Shown: in pieces, positions 15,705 to 25,702 of the stretch
Layout: each line of letters begins with the position of its first letter
Position numbering within the stretch: position 1 is the stretch's first letter
From: an uncultured Bacteroides sp.
GTDB lineage: Bacteria; Bacteroidota; Bacteroidia; Bacteroidales; Bacteroidaceae
DNA length: 47,965 bases
Assembly (NCBI GenBank): GCA_944322335.1
Contig: CALUOU010000011.1
Location: 1 to 47,965, forward strand
Reading direction: 5' to 3'
Program-made: the position numbers and the translations under genes
Notes under the pieces: generated by a model
The model's database searches: none
What the model saw: only the letters and a program-made list of their open reading frames with translations
Told to the model about the DNA's origin: nothing

Positions 15705-17474
15705 TTACCAGCCTTCGTTCTGTCCCAAGTTCGGGAGTTTCCGGATTTCCTCATCGGGTATGGGGAAATAGTAGTCTCTCGGACTTTGGAAAGTGCGGAG
15801 TGTGGTTCTTTCAGCCGGACCGTAAGTGTACATCGGAGATTGTTCCGGAGTGATGATCACACCGTAAAGGTTATACACTTGCTTGTAACGCGGCAGATTT
15901 GTTTCGCTGGAAGCGGTTTGGTTGTCAAACAACTTCCAACGACGTTCGTCGAAGAAGCGGTGATCCTCAAACACCAGCTCGATGCGGCGTTCGTTGCGGA
16001 TGCGTTCGCGCAGTTCCTCTTGGGTCATTCCGCTGTAGGGAGGCATTCCCACGCGTTCGCGCAGTTCGTTGATGTACTGGTATGCCTGGCTGGGGCCTGA
16101 AGCTTCGTTGTAGGCTTCAGCTGCATTCAGCAGGATCTCCCCATAGCGGAAAATCGGGCAGACATGCCGGTAAGTGCTCGGCGATTTCCAAGACATGTTG
16201 TTGCAATACTTCTTGGTGTAATAGCCAGTCAGTGTGCCGCCGAACTGGAGCTGGTAGTCCAATCCTTCGGGGTAGGAGATGTCGACCATGCGGTATTCCT
16301 CTTGGAGAACGTCTCCCCACATGGAGCCGTGGTGCTGGATGGTCTGTTCCAGGCGCGGGTCACGGTTCGTGTACGGGTCTTGCGGATCGTAGCCGCTGTC
16401 GGGGTCATCGATGGGCAGGCCGTTGGCCATTTCGTAGCAATCTACAAAGTTCTGGGTGGGGTTGCAACGGCCGTTGGATTGGAGCTGTCCGCTGAAGCCG
16501 CAGGGAGTCAGGTAGAATTCCACAGTGTTTACCGTCCATACCGAACGGGTGAGGATGTACTCATCGTTGAAGTAGGGATTGGTGACAAAACAGTTGTAGT
16601 AGTTCTGAGACGGATCATTGTCATCGGTCGTGCTCAACACGTAGGGGTGAACCTGGCGGCTGTTCGTTTCGATGAATTCGCGGGCTGCGTCTGCGGCTTC
16701 TTGCCACCAGCTGGTGTCGTTGGTGGGGTTGTTCAGGGCGGAGGCACGGTAGAGCAAGGCTCTGGCGCGGAGAGCGTAGGCGGCTGCGCCATTCACACGT
16801 CCCCAGTTCTCTTCCTCGTTGCTGTAGCGGAAGGGCAGGTCGTCCTTTACGGCGTTGCATTCATCGGCAATCCATTTCAGCACTTCTGCCGCATTGGTGC
16901 GGGGGGTGTTCATGCGCGGGTCGTTTTGCTCGAACACGATAGGCACACCGTTTTCATCGTCGCCGATGATCAGCATGTTGCCGAAGTAGCTCACCAGCTC
17001 CATGTGGCACAAGGCGCGGAGCACGCGGGCTTCAGCGCGGTAGCGGTCGTAGAGGCGGTTGTCATCGCCCGATTCCTCGTAGTTGCCCACCACGTCTTCG
17101 CGGACATTGGACAGAAACTTGTTGGCCTTGCGGATGCCTTCCGTATTCCTCTGCCAGAAGTATTCTGCCAAGGGATGGTTGGTGGCGTTGTAGCTGCCGT
17201 CGAGGATGCCGTAGTACTGGCAGCTGGGCCAGTAGCACAGAGCGTTGTCGGTCATGCAGTCACGGGGCGAGTTGTAGGCGCCGTCGTTGATGGCACGGAA
17301 AGCGTCAGGCAAGTAATCGTAGAGGTTGGCTAAGACGGCGCGGGTGTTCTCATAGCTGCTGAACACCTGTTCTTCGGTCAAAGTCAGATCCACCTCTTTG
17401 TCCAGGAAGTCGCTGCACCCCGACATGCTGAATGCCAAGGCTAATGCAGTTGTATAGGTTATAATCTTTTTCAT
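15705..17474 (-). CDS. SusD/RagB-family glycan-binding lipoprotein
   Basis: Outer-surface lipoprotein that caps its SusC partner and binds arabino-oligosaccharides for uptake. The 589 residues begin with KKIITYTTALALAFSMSGCSDFLDKEVDLTLTEEQVF, split here as lipobox SMSGC and the SusD N-terminal motif FLD. Later features are helical tetratricopeptide-like regions (YRAEARVLRALCHMELVSYFG) and the C-terminal RNERRIELVFEDHRFFDERRW signature, ending in a PIPDEEIRKLPNLGQNEGW tail. It starts 28 bases after the upstream SusC stop, giving a matched pair. Confidence 0.94.
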   Translation of the reverse strand: MKKIITYTTALALAFSMSGCSDFLDKEVDLTLTEEQVFSSYENTRAVLANLYDYLPDAFRAINDGAYNSPRDCMTDNALCYWPSCQYYGILDGSYNATNHPLAEYFWQRNTEGIRKANKFLSNVREDVVGNYEESGDDNRLYDRYRAEARVLRALCHMELVSYFGNMLIIGDDENGVPIVFEQNDPRMNTPRTNAAEVLKWIADECNAVKDDLPFRYSNEEENWGRVNGAAAYALRARALLYRASALNNPTNDTSWWQEAADAAREFIETNSRQVHPYVLSTTDDNDPSQNYYNCFVTNPYFNDEYILTRSVWTVNTVEFYLTPCGFSGQLQSNGRCNPTQNFVDCYEMANGLPIDDPDSGYDPQDPYTNRDPRLEQTIQHHGSMWGDVLQEEYRMVDISYPEGLDYQLQFGGTLTGYYTKKYCNNMSWKSPSTYRHVCPIFRYGEILLNAAEAYNEASGPSQAYQYINELRERVGMPPYSGMTQEELRERIRNERRIELVFEDHRFFDERRWKLFDNQTASSETNLPRYKQVYNLYGVIITPEQSPMYTYGPAERTTLRTFQSPRDYYFPIPDEEIRKLPNLGQNEGW

Positions 17475-17502
17475 AATCTTGTTTGTTGTTTAAAGGTTAA
17501 GT

Positions 17503-20500
17503 TTAGAAACCGATGTTGACACCTACTGAGAAGGTACGGGTTTTCGGATACCACCAGCAGTAGCTCATTGGCTTTTCAGGGTCGATGTCATCAGGCAGCC
17601 CGCTCCAGTTGCAGAGGTTGTAGCCGCTGAAATAGAAACGGCATTTGGTCAGACCCGCCTTGGCGATGAGACGGATGGGCAGCGAGTAGCCCACTTCCAC
17701 GTTGCGGAGGGAGAGGTAGTTGCCGTTCTGGATCCAGATGGTGTTCTGGTAAGAGCCGTTGTCGCGGTCGCTGTCTTCGGAGTTGAACGCGCCGTAGCGG
17801 ATGCGCGGGTACTGTGCGTTGACGTTGCGCGGGTCGCTGGGATCATCCGTGTAATATCCCCATGTGTTGACAACCTCGTGAGTGGCGTTGTTGCTCCAGC
17901 CAGAATAAGTTATGGCCGGGGAGAGGAACACCGAACGGTTGAGGTAAGCGGTCAAGGTGGCTCGGATGTCGAAGCCATAGAACTCGGCGCCGAAAGTCAG
18001 CGAAGGCGTGATTTCCGGGATGATGGTGTAGCCCATGGGGCACATGTCGTCCGAGTCGATCTGGCGGTCGCCGTTCAAGTCCTTGAACACAGCGGTGCCC
18101 AAGTTTTGCGTGCCGCTGGCGAACGTGTTGTACGGATACTTTTCCGGGTGGTCGATGGCGTCCTGCTGGCTGGTGGCGATCAGGTTGGGGTCACTGGCCC
18201 ATTCTACGAACTGATACATGTTCCAGCCGCCGACTGTGTTGTTGAACGAGCTTTCATACAGTCCCTGTACGGAAGTGTAGTCAAAAATGGGCTTGCCTGT
18301 TTTGCGCAGCCACTCCTCTCTGGGCTCGGTCTCGTCCATTTCGGTGATCTTGTTCCTGTTGAAGGTCAGCATACCTTCGATGTAGTAATTGAGCTTGCCC
18401 ACCTTGTTCTGGTGGCCGATGGTCAGTTCCACACCTTTGGTCTCTGCCTTACCGTAAGAGTCTTGTGACACGGCCACACCCAAGAGTGTAGGCGTGTTGG
18501 AGCGGGTCACCAGAATGTTGGAACGCCATTCCTTGAACACGTCAAACGATCCGTAGAGTTTCTTGTTCCAGAAGTCAAAGTCCAGACCGAAGTTGAACAT
18601 GTCTGACACTTCCCAACGGTTGTTGGCGTTACCGATCAAGGTCTCGTTCATGCCGTTGATGAAGGTGGACGAGGTGCCGAAGCTGTAGCCCGTGCCCGAT
18701 CCCCACGTGCTTTGGAACGGATAACGGCCTTGGCCTACGGCGTAGGTGTTGGCTTGTCCGGTGTGGCCGTAAGAGGCGCGGATCTTCAGGAGGTTGATGT
18801 TCTCGTTCTTCAGCCAAGGCTCTTCAGAAGCCACCCATCCGCCGGATACGCCCCAGAAGGTGCCCCAACGGTTTTCGGGAGAGTAGTTGTCACTACCCAT
18901 CCGGGAAATGTTGCCCGAAAGGATGTAGCGGTTGTCATACACGTAAGTGGCCTGTCCGTTCCAAGAGAGGTAACGGTTGGACGACAGCTGGCTGGGGGTA
19001 TGGTTGTTCGCTTCACGCACGTTCTCACGCATCTGGTAAGTGCGGATGAAAGCACGGGCGTTCACGGCATGTTTCTCGCCGAACACGTAGTTGTAGTGGA
19101 AGCCGGCGTTGAAGTTCACGGTGTAGTTGTTGGCACGTTCATTGGCCGAGGGGTTGGTCAGGGCTGAATATTGCCTTGTACGGGTCAGCGTGAACTGTGA
19201 AGGATCCGTCACGGCCGTGTTCATGTAGTCGTAGCTGTAAGCGTCGATGCTGTTGCTCTGTGTGGATTGGAACACGTCGAAGGCATCGAAGCTGATCATG
19301 ACGTTGGCTTTCAGGCCGGGCACCAGCTCAGAGAGATCGCCCGTCACGTTCAAGGTCGAGTACAGGCTGCGGCGGCGGTTCTTGTCCTGACCGGAAGAAG
19401 CCAGCTGGTAAGCAGGGTTCTGGGCGGTTTCAGACACGTAGATCAGTCCGCCGGGAGTGACGGTCGGTTCCATAGGATTGGCTTCTACGGCACCGAAGGT
19501 CGTCAGGCTGAACACGCCCGTCAGAGGCTGGGTGATGTTGTCGATACGTCCGCCCAAGTCCAACGATACGTTCAGATACTTGTTGACATCGATGTCCAGA
19601 TTGGACCGCAGGTTGTAGCGGTTCAGCTTGTGCTGCGTGTTGAAGTCATCGTTGTAGCCCGTCCAGGTGGAGTTCCACATACCTTCCTGGCGCAGATAAG
19701 AGAACGACACATAGTAGCGGGCGCGTTCGTTGCCGCCGCTGATCTGCAGGTTGGTCTTGTACATGGGCGCCATGTCGCGGTACAGCTCGTCAAACCAGTT
19801 GGTGTCGAAATAGCGGTAGCGGTCGATGCCATCCAGCGTTTCCCCGTTGGAAACCCGGCGGTACATCTCCACTTGCTCGTCGGTGTAGAGGGGGTCCTGT
19901 CCGCTCAGGTAGCGGGCGCGGTTGCGGGTCAAGGCCGTGTTGTAGGAGTTCTGGTTCTCCATGCGGTTGCTCAGGAACTGGAAGCCCACTTCCTGTGTGA
20001 AGTCGATCTTCGTGCGTCCGGCCGCTCCACGTTTGGTGTTCACCAGGATGACACCGTTGGCGCCGCGCATACCGTAGATGGCTGTGGCGGCCGCATCCTT
20101 CAGGACGGTGATGTTCTCGATGGGGAAAGCGTCGAGGAAGGAGAGGTCACGTTCCACGTCGTCCACGATGATGAGCGGGGCGCGCGCGTTCACGTTCATG
20201 GTACGGATACCGCGGACGTACATGGCCGATTCCGTCCATCCCGGTTCGCTGGACCATTCGTAAGTCTCCACGCCGGTCAGTGTGGAAGAGAAGGCGTTTT
20301 GTAATACCGTGATGGGGTATTTCTGCAACAGTTCGCCCGATACGGTGGAAGTCGCTTCGGTGATGAACTTCTTGGGCTTGCTGCTGAAAGGCATGGCCAT
20401 CTCGTGGGCATATTCGTCTGTGTCCTCTTCCATTTCCACTTGGAATCCTTCAAAGTCGGCAATGGCCGAAGCGTTCTTATAACCTACGCAGGTGACACAG

Positions 20501-20751
20501 ATTTCGTCACCGTTGCTCACGTTCTTGAGGCTGAAATAGCCTTCGGCATCCGACAGGGCAAGGCGGCTCTGTTCGGCTACATTCACGATGGCGCCTGCAA
20601 TGCCGTTGCCTTCAGCGTCTACAATCCGTCCTTTCAGTTCCTTGGATTGTTGGGCATATGCGGATCCGGTCACCATTATCAGGACTGCCAACAGCAGGGA
20701 TCGTCCTGTGCCAGACAGTTTCTTCGTTATGTTTTTTATGTTGATACACAT
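17503..20751 (-). CDS. SusC/RagA-family TonB-dependent transporter (second pair)
   Basis: Outer-membrane 22-strand barrel with plug that imports oligosaccharides using TonB energy. The 1082 residues start with a signal peptide (GRSLLLAVLIMVTGSAYAQ). A carboxypeptidase-regulatory-like domain follows (ELKGRIVDAEGNGIAGAIVNV, about 38-115), then the plug with APLIIVDDVERDLSFLD, VLKDAAATAIYGMRGANGVILV and the barrel, ending NIGF with the terminal Phe. In contrast with the first SusC, the usual EEVVVVGYG stretch before the plug is absent. In its place is YAHEMAMPFSSKPKKFITE. It is paired with the susD 28 bases downstream. Confidence 0.94.
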   Translation of the reverse strand: MCINIKNITKKLSGTGRSLLLAVLIMVTGSAYAQQSKELKGRIVDAEGNGIAGAIVNVAEQSRLALSDAEGYFSLKNVSNGDEICVTCVGYKNASAIADFEGFQVEMEEDTDEYAHEMAMPFSSKPKKFITEATSTVSGELLQKYPITVLQNAFSSTLTGVETYEWSSEPGWTESAMYVRGIRTMNVNARAPLIIVDDVERDLSFLDAFPIENITVLKDAAATAIYGMRGANGVILVNTKRGAAGRTKIDFTQEVGFQFLSNRMENQNSYNTALTRNRARYLSGQDPLYTDEQVEMYRRVSNGETLDGIDRYRYFDTNWFDELYRDMAPMYKTNLQISGGNERARYYVSFSYLRQEGMWNSTWTGYNDDFNTQHKLNRYNLRSNLDIDVNKYLNVSLDLGGRIDNITQPLTGVFSLTTFGAVEANPMEPTVTPGGLIYVSETAQNPAYQLASSGQDKNRRRSLYSTLNVTGDLSELVPGLKANVMISFDAFDVFQSTQSNSIDAYSYDYMNTAVTDPSQFTLTRTRQYSALTNPSANERANNYTVNFNAGFHYNYVFGEKHAVNARAFIRTYQMRENVREANNHTPSQLSSNRYLSWNGQATYVYDNRYILSGNISRMGSDNYSPENRWGTFWGVSGGWVASEEPWLKNENINLLKIRASYGHTGQANTYAVGQGRYPFQSTWGSGTGYSFGTSSTFINGMNETLIGNANNRWEVSDMFNFGLDFDFWNKKLYGSFDVFKEWRSNILVTRSNTPTLLGVAVSQDSYGKAETKGVELTIGHQNKVGKLNYYIEGMLTFNRNKITEMDETEPREEWLRKTGKPIFDYTSVQGLYESSFNNTVGGWNMYQFVEWASDPNLIATSQQDAIDHPEKYPYNTFASGTQNLGTAVFKDLNGDRQIDSDDMCPMGYTIIPEITPSLTFGAEFYGFDIRATLTAYLNRSVFLSPAITYSGWSNNATHEVVNTWGYYTDDPSDPRNVNAQYPRIRYGAFNSEDSDRDNGSYQNTIWIQNGNYLSLRNVEVGYSLPIRLIAKAGLTKCRFYFSGYNLCNWSGLPDDIDPEKPMSYCWWYPKTRTFSVGVNIGF

Positions 20752-20783
20752 ATTCGTTTCTTTTTAAGGTTACCAGCTAAGCG

Positions 20784-22574
20784 TTAGTCTTCCCAGCCGG
20801 GGTTATTCTCGATATTAGTTTTCCAGTATTCAGCTTCCGGTATCGGATAGAGGTACATCTTTTCCTCGAAGACACGTTCCTGTGCCACTTTGCGGGTGAC
20901 GCTGCCGTCTTCGCTGACCGTAATGCCGTAGATGGGGCGGGAGAGGGCTTCTTCTGCCACGTTCCAGCGGCGCACGTCCCACCAGCGTTGCTCTTCATAG
21001 GCGAACTCGATGGCGCGTTCCTTGCGGATGAAGTTGCGCATGTTCTCCTTTGAGGAAGTCAGTTCCGGACGGTCGGCCACGCTGGTCAGGATGCCTGCGC
21101 GGTAGCGGATCTGATCCAGCATGTCATACACTTCCTGACAGGGACCTTGCACCTCGTTCAGGGCTTCGGCATAGTTCATCATGATTTCCGCATAGCGGAT
21201 GATGGTCCAGAGGCGGTAAGCGGAACCGGTGTGTTCGGCTTGCAGGATGGCTTCGGGGATGTACTTCCGCAGGTAGTAGCCCGTAGGGGTCACGTTGGTG
21301 TTGCCGCGCGGATTGTCACGTTGTCCTAAGATGACGTTGATGGTGCCGTTGCCCCAGGAGCGTCCTTGGTAGAGGACTGTGGCTTCCAGACGTGCGTCAC
21401 GGTTTTCCCACATATGCGCGTCGTCATAGCCGCTGGCCGGGTTGATGTCGGGCGTGAGCGTGGATGTGTTGTAGACCGGTGCGCCCGTCTCGTCATACGT
21501 GGTGAAGGGAGAAGAGCCGTCGGCCATGTCATACATGTCCACCAGGTTTTGCGACGGACAGAGACCGCCGTTGCCGCCTTCGCCGATCGGGGTGTCGTTC
21601 TGGATGCCTGCCCATCCGATCTGCACATCGTTGCGGTAGAAGATCACTTCCGTGTTGCCGTCGTAGGCGGTGCGCAGCAGGGCGTTGGTATAGCCTTCGA
21701 TGCCGATGGGAAGTCCTGTCTGTGCGTCGAATGACTCCATCAGGCTGAAGTCTGCTCCGTAGTCATCGATGAAGCTCTTGGCCGCGTCGGCTGCCTGTTG
21801 CCAGGTGATGCCCGATTCGGCGCTGTAGCGCGGGCTGGCCATGTAGAGCATGATGCGCGAGTAGAGGGCGCGGGCCATGGGCTGTGCGATGCGTCCGGCG
21901 CGGGAGCTGTTCCACGCGTCTGCCTTGGTCATCAGGCCGGATTCGCATTCCTGCAGCTCTTTCAGCAGGAAGTCCACCACATATTCTTTCACTGTGGGGC
22001 GTTCCGTATAGCCGCTCAGCAGGTCGCCGTTGGGGTCGAGCACTTCCGTCACGATGGGGATCGGGCCGTAGCGCAGGAACATCTCCCAATAGAACCAGGC
22101 GCGCAGGAAGCGGGCTTCGGACGTGTAGTACATCTTGTCCTGCTGGTATTGCTCTTCGCTCAGTTCCACGTCCTTGGGCACGTTGTCGATGCGCGTGATG
22201 ATCATGTTGGTCTTGCGGATGCCCCGGTAATAGGATTCCCAGGTGCTGGTCAGTTCGGGCGATCCGCCGGCGTTGTAGTAGTCGCCCCGGTTGAACGATG
22301 ATTTCACGCCGCCGGAGAAGCTGGTCTCGCCCAGGTCAGTGGCCGCGTCCAGCCACGTGTTGTTGATGCGGCCTGCGCCGTGGCGCAGGAAGTTGTAGGT
22401 GTCATAGTGGAACTGGGTCATCAGCGTCCACGAGCCGAAAGTCTCGGCTTCGGTCACCTCGTTACTGGGCTGCTTGTCGAGGAAGTCGCCGAACATGTCC
22501 TCACAGGAAGTCAGCGTGGCTGTTCCCAGACCCATGCCCAAAGCAAATGTGCTGTATAATAATATTTTCTTCAT
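20784..22574 (-). CDS. SusD/RagB-family glycan-binding lipoprotein (first pair)
   Basis: A 596-residue SusD homologue. An upstream in-frame extension to 22742 exists but overlaps the preceding susC and lacks a signal sequence. The ATG at 22574 gives MKKILLYSTFALGMGLG with lipobox TLTSC and then the SusD motif DMFGDFLDKQPS, and lies 5 bases after the susC stop, so this start is clearly right. Typical features are the helical segment ARFLRAWFYWEMFLRYGPIP, NLVDMYDMADG, and the C-terminal signature IRKERAIEFAYEEQRWWDVRRWN, ending in YLYPIPEAEYWKTNIENNPGW. It binds arabinan fragments together with the first SusC. It precedes the second susC by 32 bases. Confidence 0.94.
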   Translation of the reverse strand: MKKILLYSTFALGMGLGTATLTSCEDMFGDFLDKQPSNEVTEAETFGSWTLMTQFHYDTYNFLRHGAGRINNTWLDAATDLGETSFSGGVKSSFNRGDYYNAGGSPELTSTWESYYRGIRKTNMIITRIDNVPKDVELSEEQYQQDKMYYTSEARFLRAWFYWEMFLRYGPIPIVTEVLDPNGDLLSGYTERPTVKEYVVDFLLKELQECESGLMTKADAWNSSRAGRIAQPMARALYSRIMLYMASPRYSAESGITWQQAADAAKSFIDDYGADFSLMESFDAQTGLPIGIEGYTNALLRTAYDGNTEVIFYRNDVQIGWAGIQNDTPIGEGGNGGLCPSQNLVDMYDMADGSSPFTTYDETGAPVYNTSTLTPDINPASGYDDAHMWENRDARLEATVLYQGRSWGNGTINVILGQRDNPRGNTNVTPTGYYLRKYIPEAILQAEHTGSAYRLWTIIRYAEIMMNYAEALNEVQGPCQEVYDMLDQIRYRAGILTSVADRPELTSSKENMRNFIRKERAIEFAYEEQRWWDVRRWNVAEEALSRPIYGITVSEDGSVTRKVAQERVFEEKMYLYPIPEAEYWKTNIENNPGWED

Positions 22575-22579
22575 ATGAA

Positions 22580-25500
22580 TCAGAATTTGATGTTTACTCC
22601 AAAGTTTACGGTCTTCATGATGGGGAAGCGGTTCGAGCCGTTGCTTTCCGGATCGGTCAAACCGTCCAGGTGATCCCATGTGATGAGGTTGTTGGCGTTG
22701 ACATAGAGACGGCAGTCGGTCATGCCGGCTTTCCGGATCCATTGTTGCGGGAGCGTGTAGCTCAACTCAATGTTCTTGAGACGCAGGAAGGCGCCGTTTT
22801 TCAAGAAGTAGGAGTTCTGGCGTTGGTTGTGGTCTCCGTAGTCGTTGTAGTGGAGGAGCGGATATTTGGCGTTGGCCAGGTTCCATTCTTCCGACTGTGC
22901 CGGATTCCAGCGTTGCAGGTGGTGCTCTTTCACCTTACCGCCATTGACGAAGGCGAACATGGCTTCCGCATCGTAGTAGCGGCTCACGTGGCTCACGCCT
23001 TGGAACATGAGGCTGAGTCCCCATCCCTTGTAGTTGGCGCTCAGGTTGAGGGCGTACATGTTTTCGGGAATGTCGCTGTAGCCTATGAAGGTTTCGTCGC
23101 GGTCATCGATATAGCCGTCGCCGTTCATGTCGCGGTATTTCAGGTCACCCACCTTTACGTCGCCGAAGCGGGAGATGGGCATCGTGCCGCTGTCGAGGTC
23201 GGCTTGGGTCACATAGCCGTCACACAGCAGTCCGAAATACTGGTTGATGGGGTGGCCTTCGCGCTTGCGGTAGTCTGTCTTGATGTCCGGCTCGTCCATA
23301 CTCAGGATTTCGTTGCGGGCATGGGAGAACGTGAAGCCTACCGTATAGGTGAAGTCGCTGCCGATGTGGTTGCTGTGTTTCAGCTCGATCTCATAACCCT
23401 TGTTCTTGGTCTCGCCGAGGTTGGTGGCGGACATCACCACGCCGACCCATTCCGGACGGGTGAGGTAGGGGGTCAAGATGTCATTACGTTTCTCGTAGAA
23501 CACATCCACGGTACCGGTCAGCAGGCCGTTGAAGAAGCCGAATTCCACGCCGACGTTGTACTTGTGGGCACGTTCCCATGTCACTTCATAGTTCGGATAG
23601 CGCGCGTCATAGATGCCGGTCACGCCTGTCGTGCCGAAGTAGTAGACGTTGCTGAGCTGCCGCCAAGCCTCTTCGTAGAGGAAGCGGTCGCCCTGATACT
23701 TGTCGTTACCTACCTGTCCGTAGGAGGCGCGGATCTTCAGGTTGTTCAGCCAGTTGGAGTATTTCTGCATGAACGGCTCGTTGCTCAGGCGCCAACCTAC
23801 TGAGAAGGCGGGGAAGAAACCGAAGCGGCGGCCTTTCAGGAAGTTTTCCGAACCGTTGTAACCCATGTTGAACTCGGCCAGGTAGCGTTCGTCGTAGCCG
23901 TAAGTCACACGGCCTACCAGACCTTGATACCGTTGGGCCAGCTCGGCCTTGTTGCGGTAGTCGTTTTGCATGTACAGAGCCATGGCGGTCACGTCATGCT
24001 TGCCGAACTTGCGTGCGTAGTTCACCTGCGCCTCCATGTAGAGTTTGTAGATGGAGGTGAACGAACTGCTGTGAGCCAGCTCGGTGTCTGCGTTGAACTG
24101 GTTGTAGGCATTGGGCTGCAGGTAGTTGGCACGGTCGTTCAGTTCGTAAGTGGCGAAGCTGCGGCTGTAGTTGTTTTGGTGGAGGTTTTCGTAGTCAAAC
24201 GAAAGCATACCTTTCACACTCAAGCCTTCGGTCAGCCAGTCCATTTTGTAGTCAGCGATGAAGTTGGTCTCGTTCACCACATTGGTGGACTTGTAGTAGC
24301 CGGCTTCGGTCAGGCGGGCCACGATGTTGTTTTGATATTGGGACGTACCGGCATAGAGGGTCTCCGTCAGGTCACCGTTGGGAATGGTGTAGGCTACGGG
24401 GAAGAGCCAGCCGGGCGTGTGGTTCAGCTCATAGAAGATTTCGCTGCGGTCTGTGGTTTCGGTGGTGCTGGGGCCGCGGCGCTCCTCGAAGCGGGTGCCG
24501 AAGTTCACCGAGAACGTCAGATCCTTCGTCAGGAAAAAGTCAGTGTTGGCGCGGAAGGAGTAACGGCGGAAGCTGGGGCTTGAGCTGTTGCCATACTGGT
24601 CGTTGCTCAGGTTCTTCACGATGGATTTCTGGTCGTAGAACTCGCCGGAGGCATAGTAGCGCATGCGCTTGGTGCCGCCTGTGACGCTCACGTTGTAGCG
24701 CTGTGCGGGAGCCGTGCTGTTCAGCACCTGGTCATACCAGTCCACATTGGGGTAGAGCAGGGCCTCCACGCCGGAGAGCTGTCCGTTGACCGAGCGCTGG
24801 TACATCTCGATGTCTTGGGCCGAATATTGCGAAGGCAGGCCGTCGTTTCTCAGGGCTTCCTCCAGCAACATCACCGACTGGTAAGCGTCCAGATACGTGT
24901 CCGTGCGGGTAGGGCTTTGGATCTGCCAGTTGGCCGTCAGGCTGACCACAGGCTTCTGGTCCTTACCGCGCTTGGTGGTGATCAGCATCACGCCGTTGGC
25001 ACCGCGCACACCGTAAACCGCCGTTGCGGAAGCGTCCTTCAGCACGGAGATGGTCTCAATATCATCCGGAGCGATCTGCGAGAACGAACGTTCCACACCG
25101 TCCACCAGCACCAGCGGCTGTGCGTCGCCTGCGAAGGTGGCGCGGCCACGGATGTAGATCTGCGCGTCATCAGCGCCCGGAGCGCCGGAAGTCTGCGAGG
25201 TGATCACGCCGGGGATCTTACCGGAGATGGCCTGAGAGATGTTGGCCGAAGGAGTGGAGAGCAGGTCTTTGGAGGTCACCTGCGAGATGGCGCCGATCAC
25301 ACTTTCCTTCTTCTGTGCGCCGTAACCTACGACCACCACTTCTTCCAGCATTTCAGTGTCTTCACGCAAGGTGACGTTTAGCTCAGTCTTTCCTTTGACG
25401 CTCACTTCCACTGTCTGGTATCCTACGAATGAGATCTGCAAGACGGCATCCTCGCCGACTGTCAATGAGAAGTTACCGTCAATGTCGGTAATGACTCCGT

Positions 25501-25681
25501 TCGTGGTGCCCTTTTCCAACACACTGGCACCGATCACCGTTTCTCCAGTGGCATCCACTACAACGCCGGTCACTTTCTTCGTTTGGGCGAAGGCGTTTGT
25601 TCCCATCAGGACAAAGGCCAAGAGGATAAGCAAGCGGGAGAAACTTTGCTTAGATGTGTTATAAATACTATTGTGTATCAT
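22580..25681 (-). CDS. SusC/RagA-family TonB-dependent transporter (first pair)
   Basis: Outer-membrane importer of 1033 residues. It has a signal peptide (FSRLLILLAFVLMGTNAFAQ), a carboxypeptidase-regulatory-like domain (KKVTGVVVDATGETVIGAS, about 35-110) and the canonical TonB-box/plug junction MLEEVVVVGYGAQKKESVIGAI. The plug contains QPLVLVDGVERSFSQIAPDD and ATAVYGVRGANGVMLITTKRG. The beta barrel ends MKTVNFGVNIKF with the terminal Phe. It is 21 bases after the surface lipoprotein and 5 bases before its susD. The B. thetaiotaomicron counterpart would be BT0364. Confidence 0.95.
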   Translation of the reverse strand: MIHNSIYNTSKQSFSRLLILLAFVLMGTNAFAQTKKVTGVVVDATGETVIGASVLEKGTTNGVITDIDGNFSLTVGEDAVLQISFVGYQTVEVSVKGKTELNVTLREDTEMLEEVVVVGYGAQKKESVIGAISQVTSKDLLSTPSANISQAISGKIPGVITSQTSGAPGADDAQIYIRGRATFAGDAQPLVLVDGVERSFSQIAPDDIETISVLKDASATAVYGVRGANGVMLITTKRGKDQKPVVSLTANWQIQSPTRTDTYLDAYQSVMLLEEALRNDGLPSQYSAQDIEMYQRSVNGQLSGVEALLYPNVDWYDQVLNSTAPAQRYNVSVTGGTKRMRYYASGEFYDQKSIVKNLSNDQYGNSSSPSFRRYSFRANTDFFLTKDLTFSVNFGTRFEERRGPSTTETTDRSEIFYELNHTPGWLFPVAYTIPNGDLTETLYAGTSQYQNNIVARLTEAGYYKSTNVVNETNFIADYKMDWLTEGLSVKGMLSFDYENLHQNNYSRSFATYELNDRANYLQPNAYNQFNADTELAHSSSFTSIYKLYMEAQVNYARKFGKHDVTAMALYMQNDYRNKAELAQRYQGLVGRVTYGYDERYLAEFNMGYNGSENFLKGRRFGFFPAFSVGWRLSNEPFMQKYSNWLNNLKIRASYGQVGNDKYQGDRFLYEEAWRQLSNVYYFGTTGVTGIYDARYPNYEVTWERAHKYNVGVEFGFFNGLLTGTVDVFYEKRNDILTPYLTRPEWVGVVMSATNLGETKNKGYEIELKHSNHIGSDFTYTVGFTFSHARNEILSMDEPDIKTDYRKREGHPINQYFGLLCDGYVTQADLDSGTMPISRFGDVKVGDLKYRDMNGDGYIDDRDETFIGYSDIPENMYALNLSANYKGWGLSLMFQGVSHVSRYYDAEAMFAFVNGGKVKEHHLQRWNPAQSEEWNLANAKYPLLHYNDYGDHNQRQNSYFLKNGAFLRLKNIELSYTLPQQWIRKAGMTDCRLYVNANNLITWDHLDGLTDPESNGSNRFPIMKTVNFGVNIKF

Positions 25682-25702
25682 GTTCTATTAGTTTAAATAT
25701 GG

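Noticed and set aside
22575-22742. Upstream extension of the first SusD protein
   Set aside because: It overlaps the end of susC, lacks a signal sequence, and the internal ATG at 22574 gives a standard lipoprotein start.
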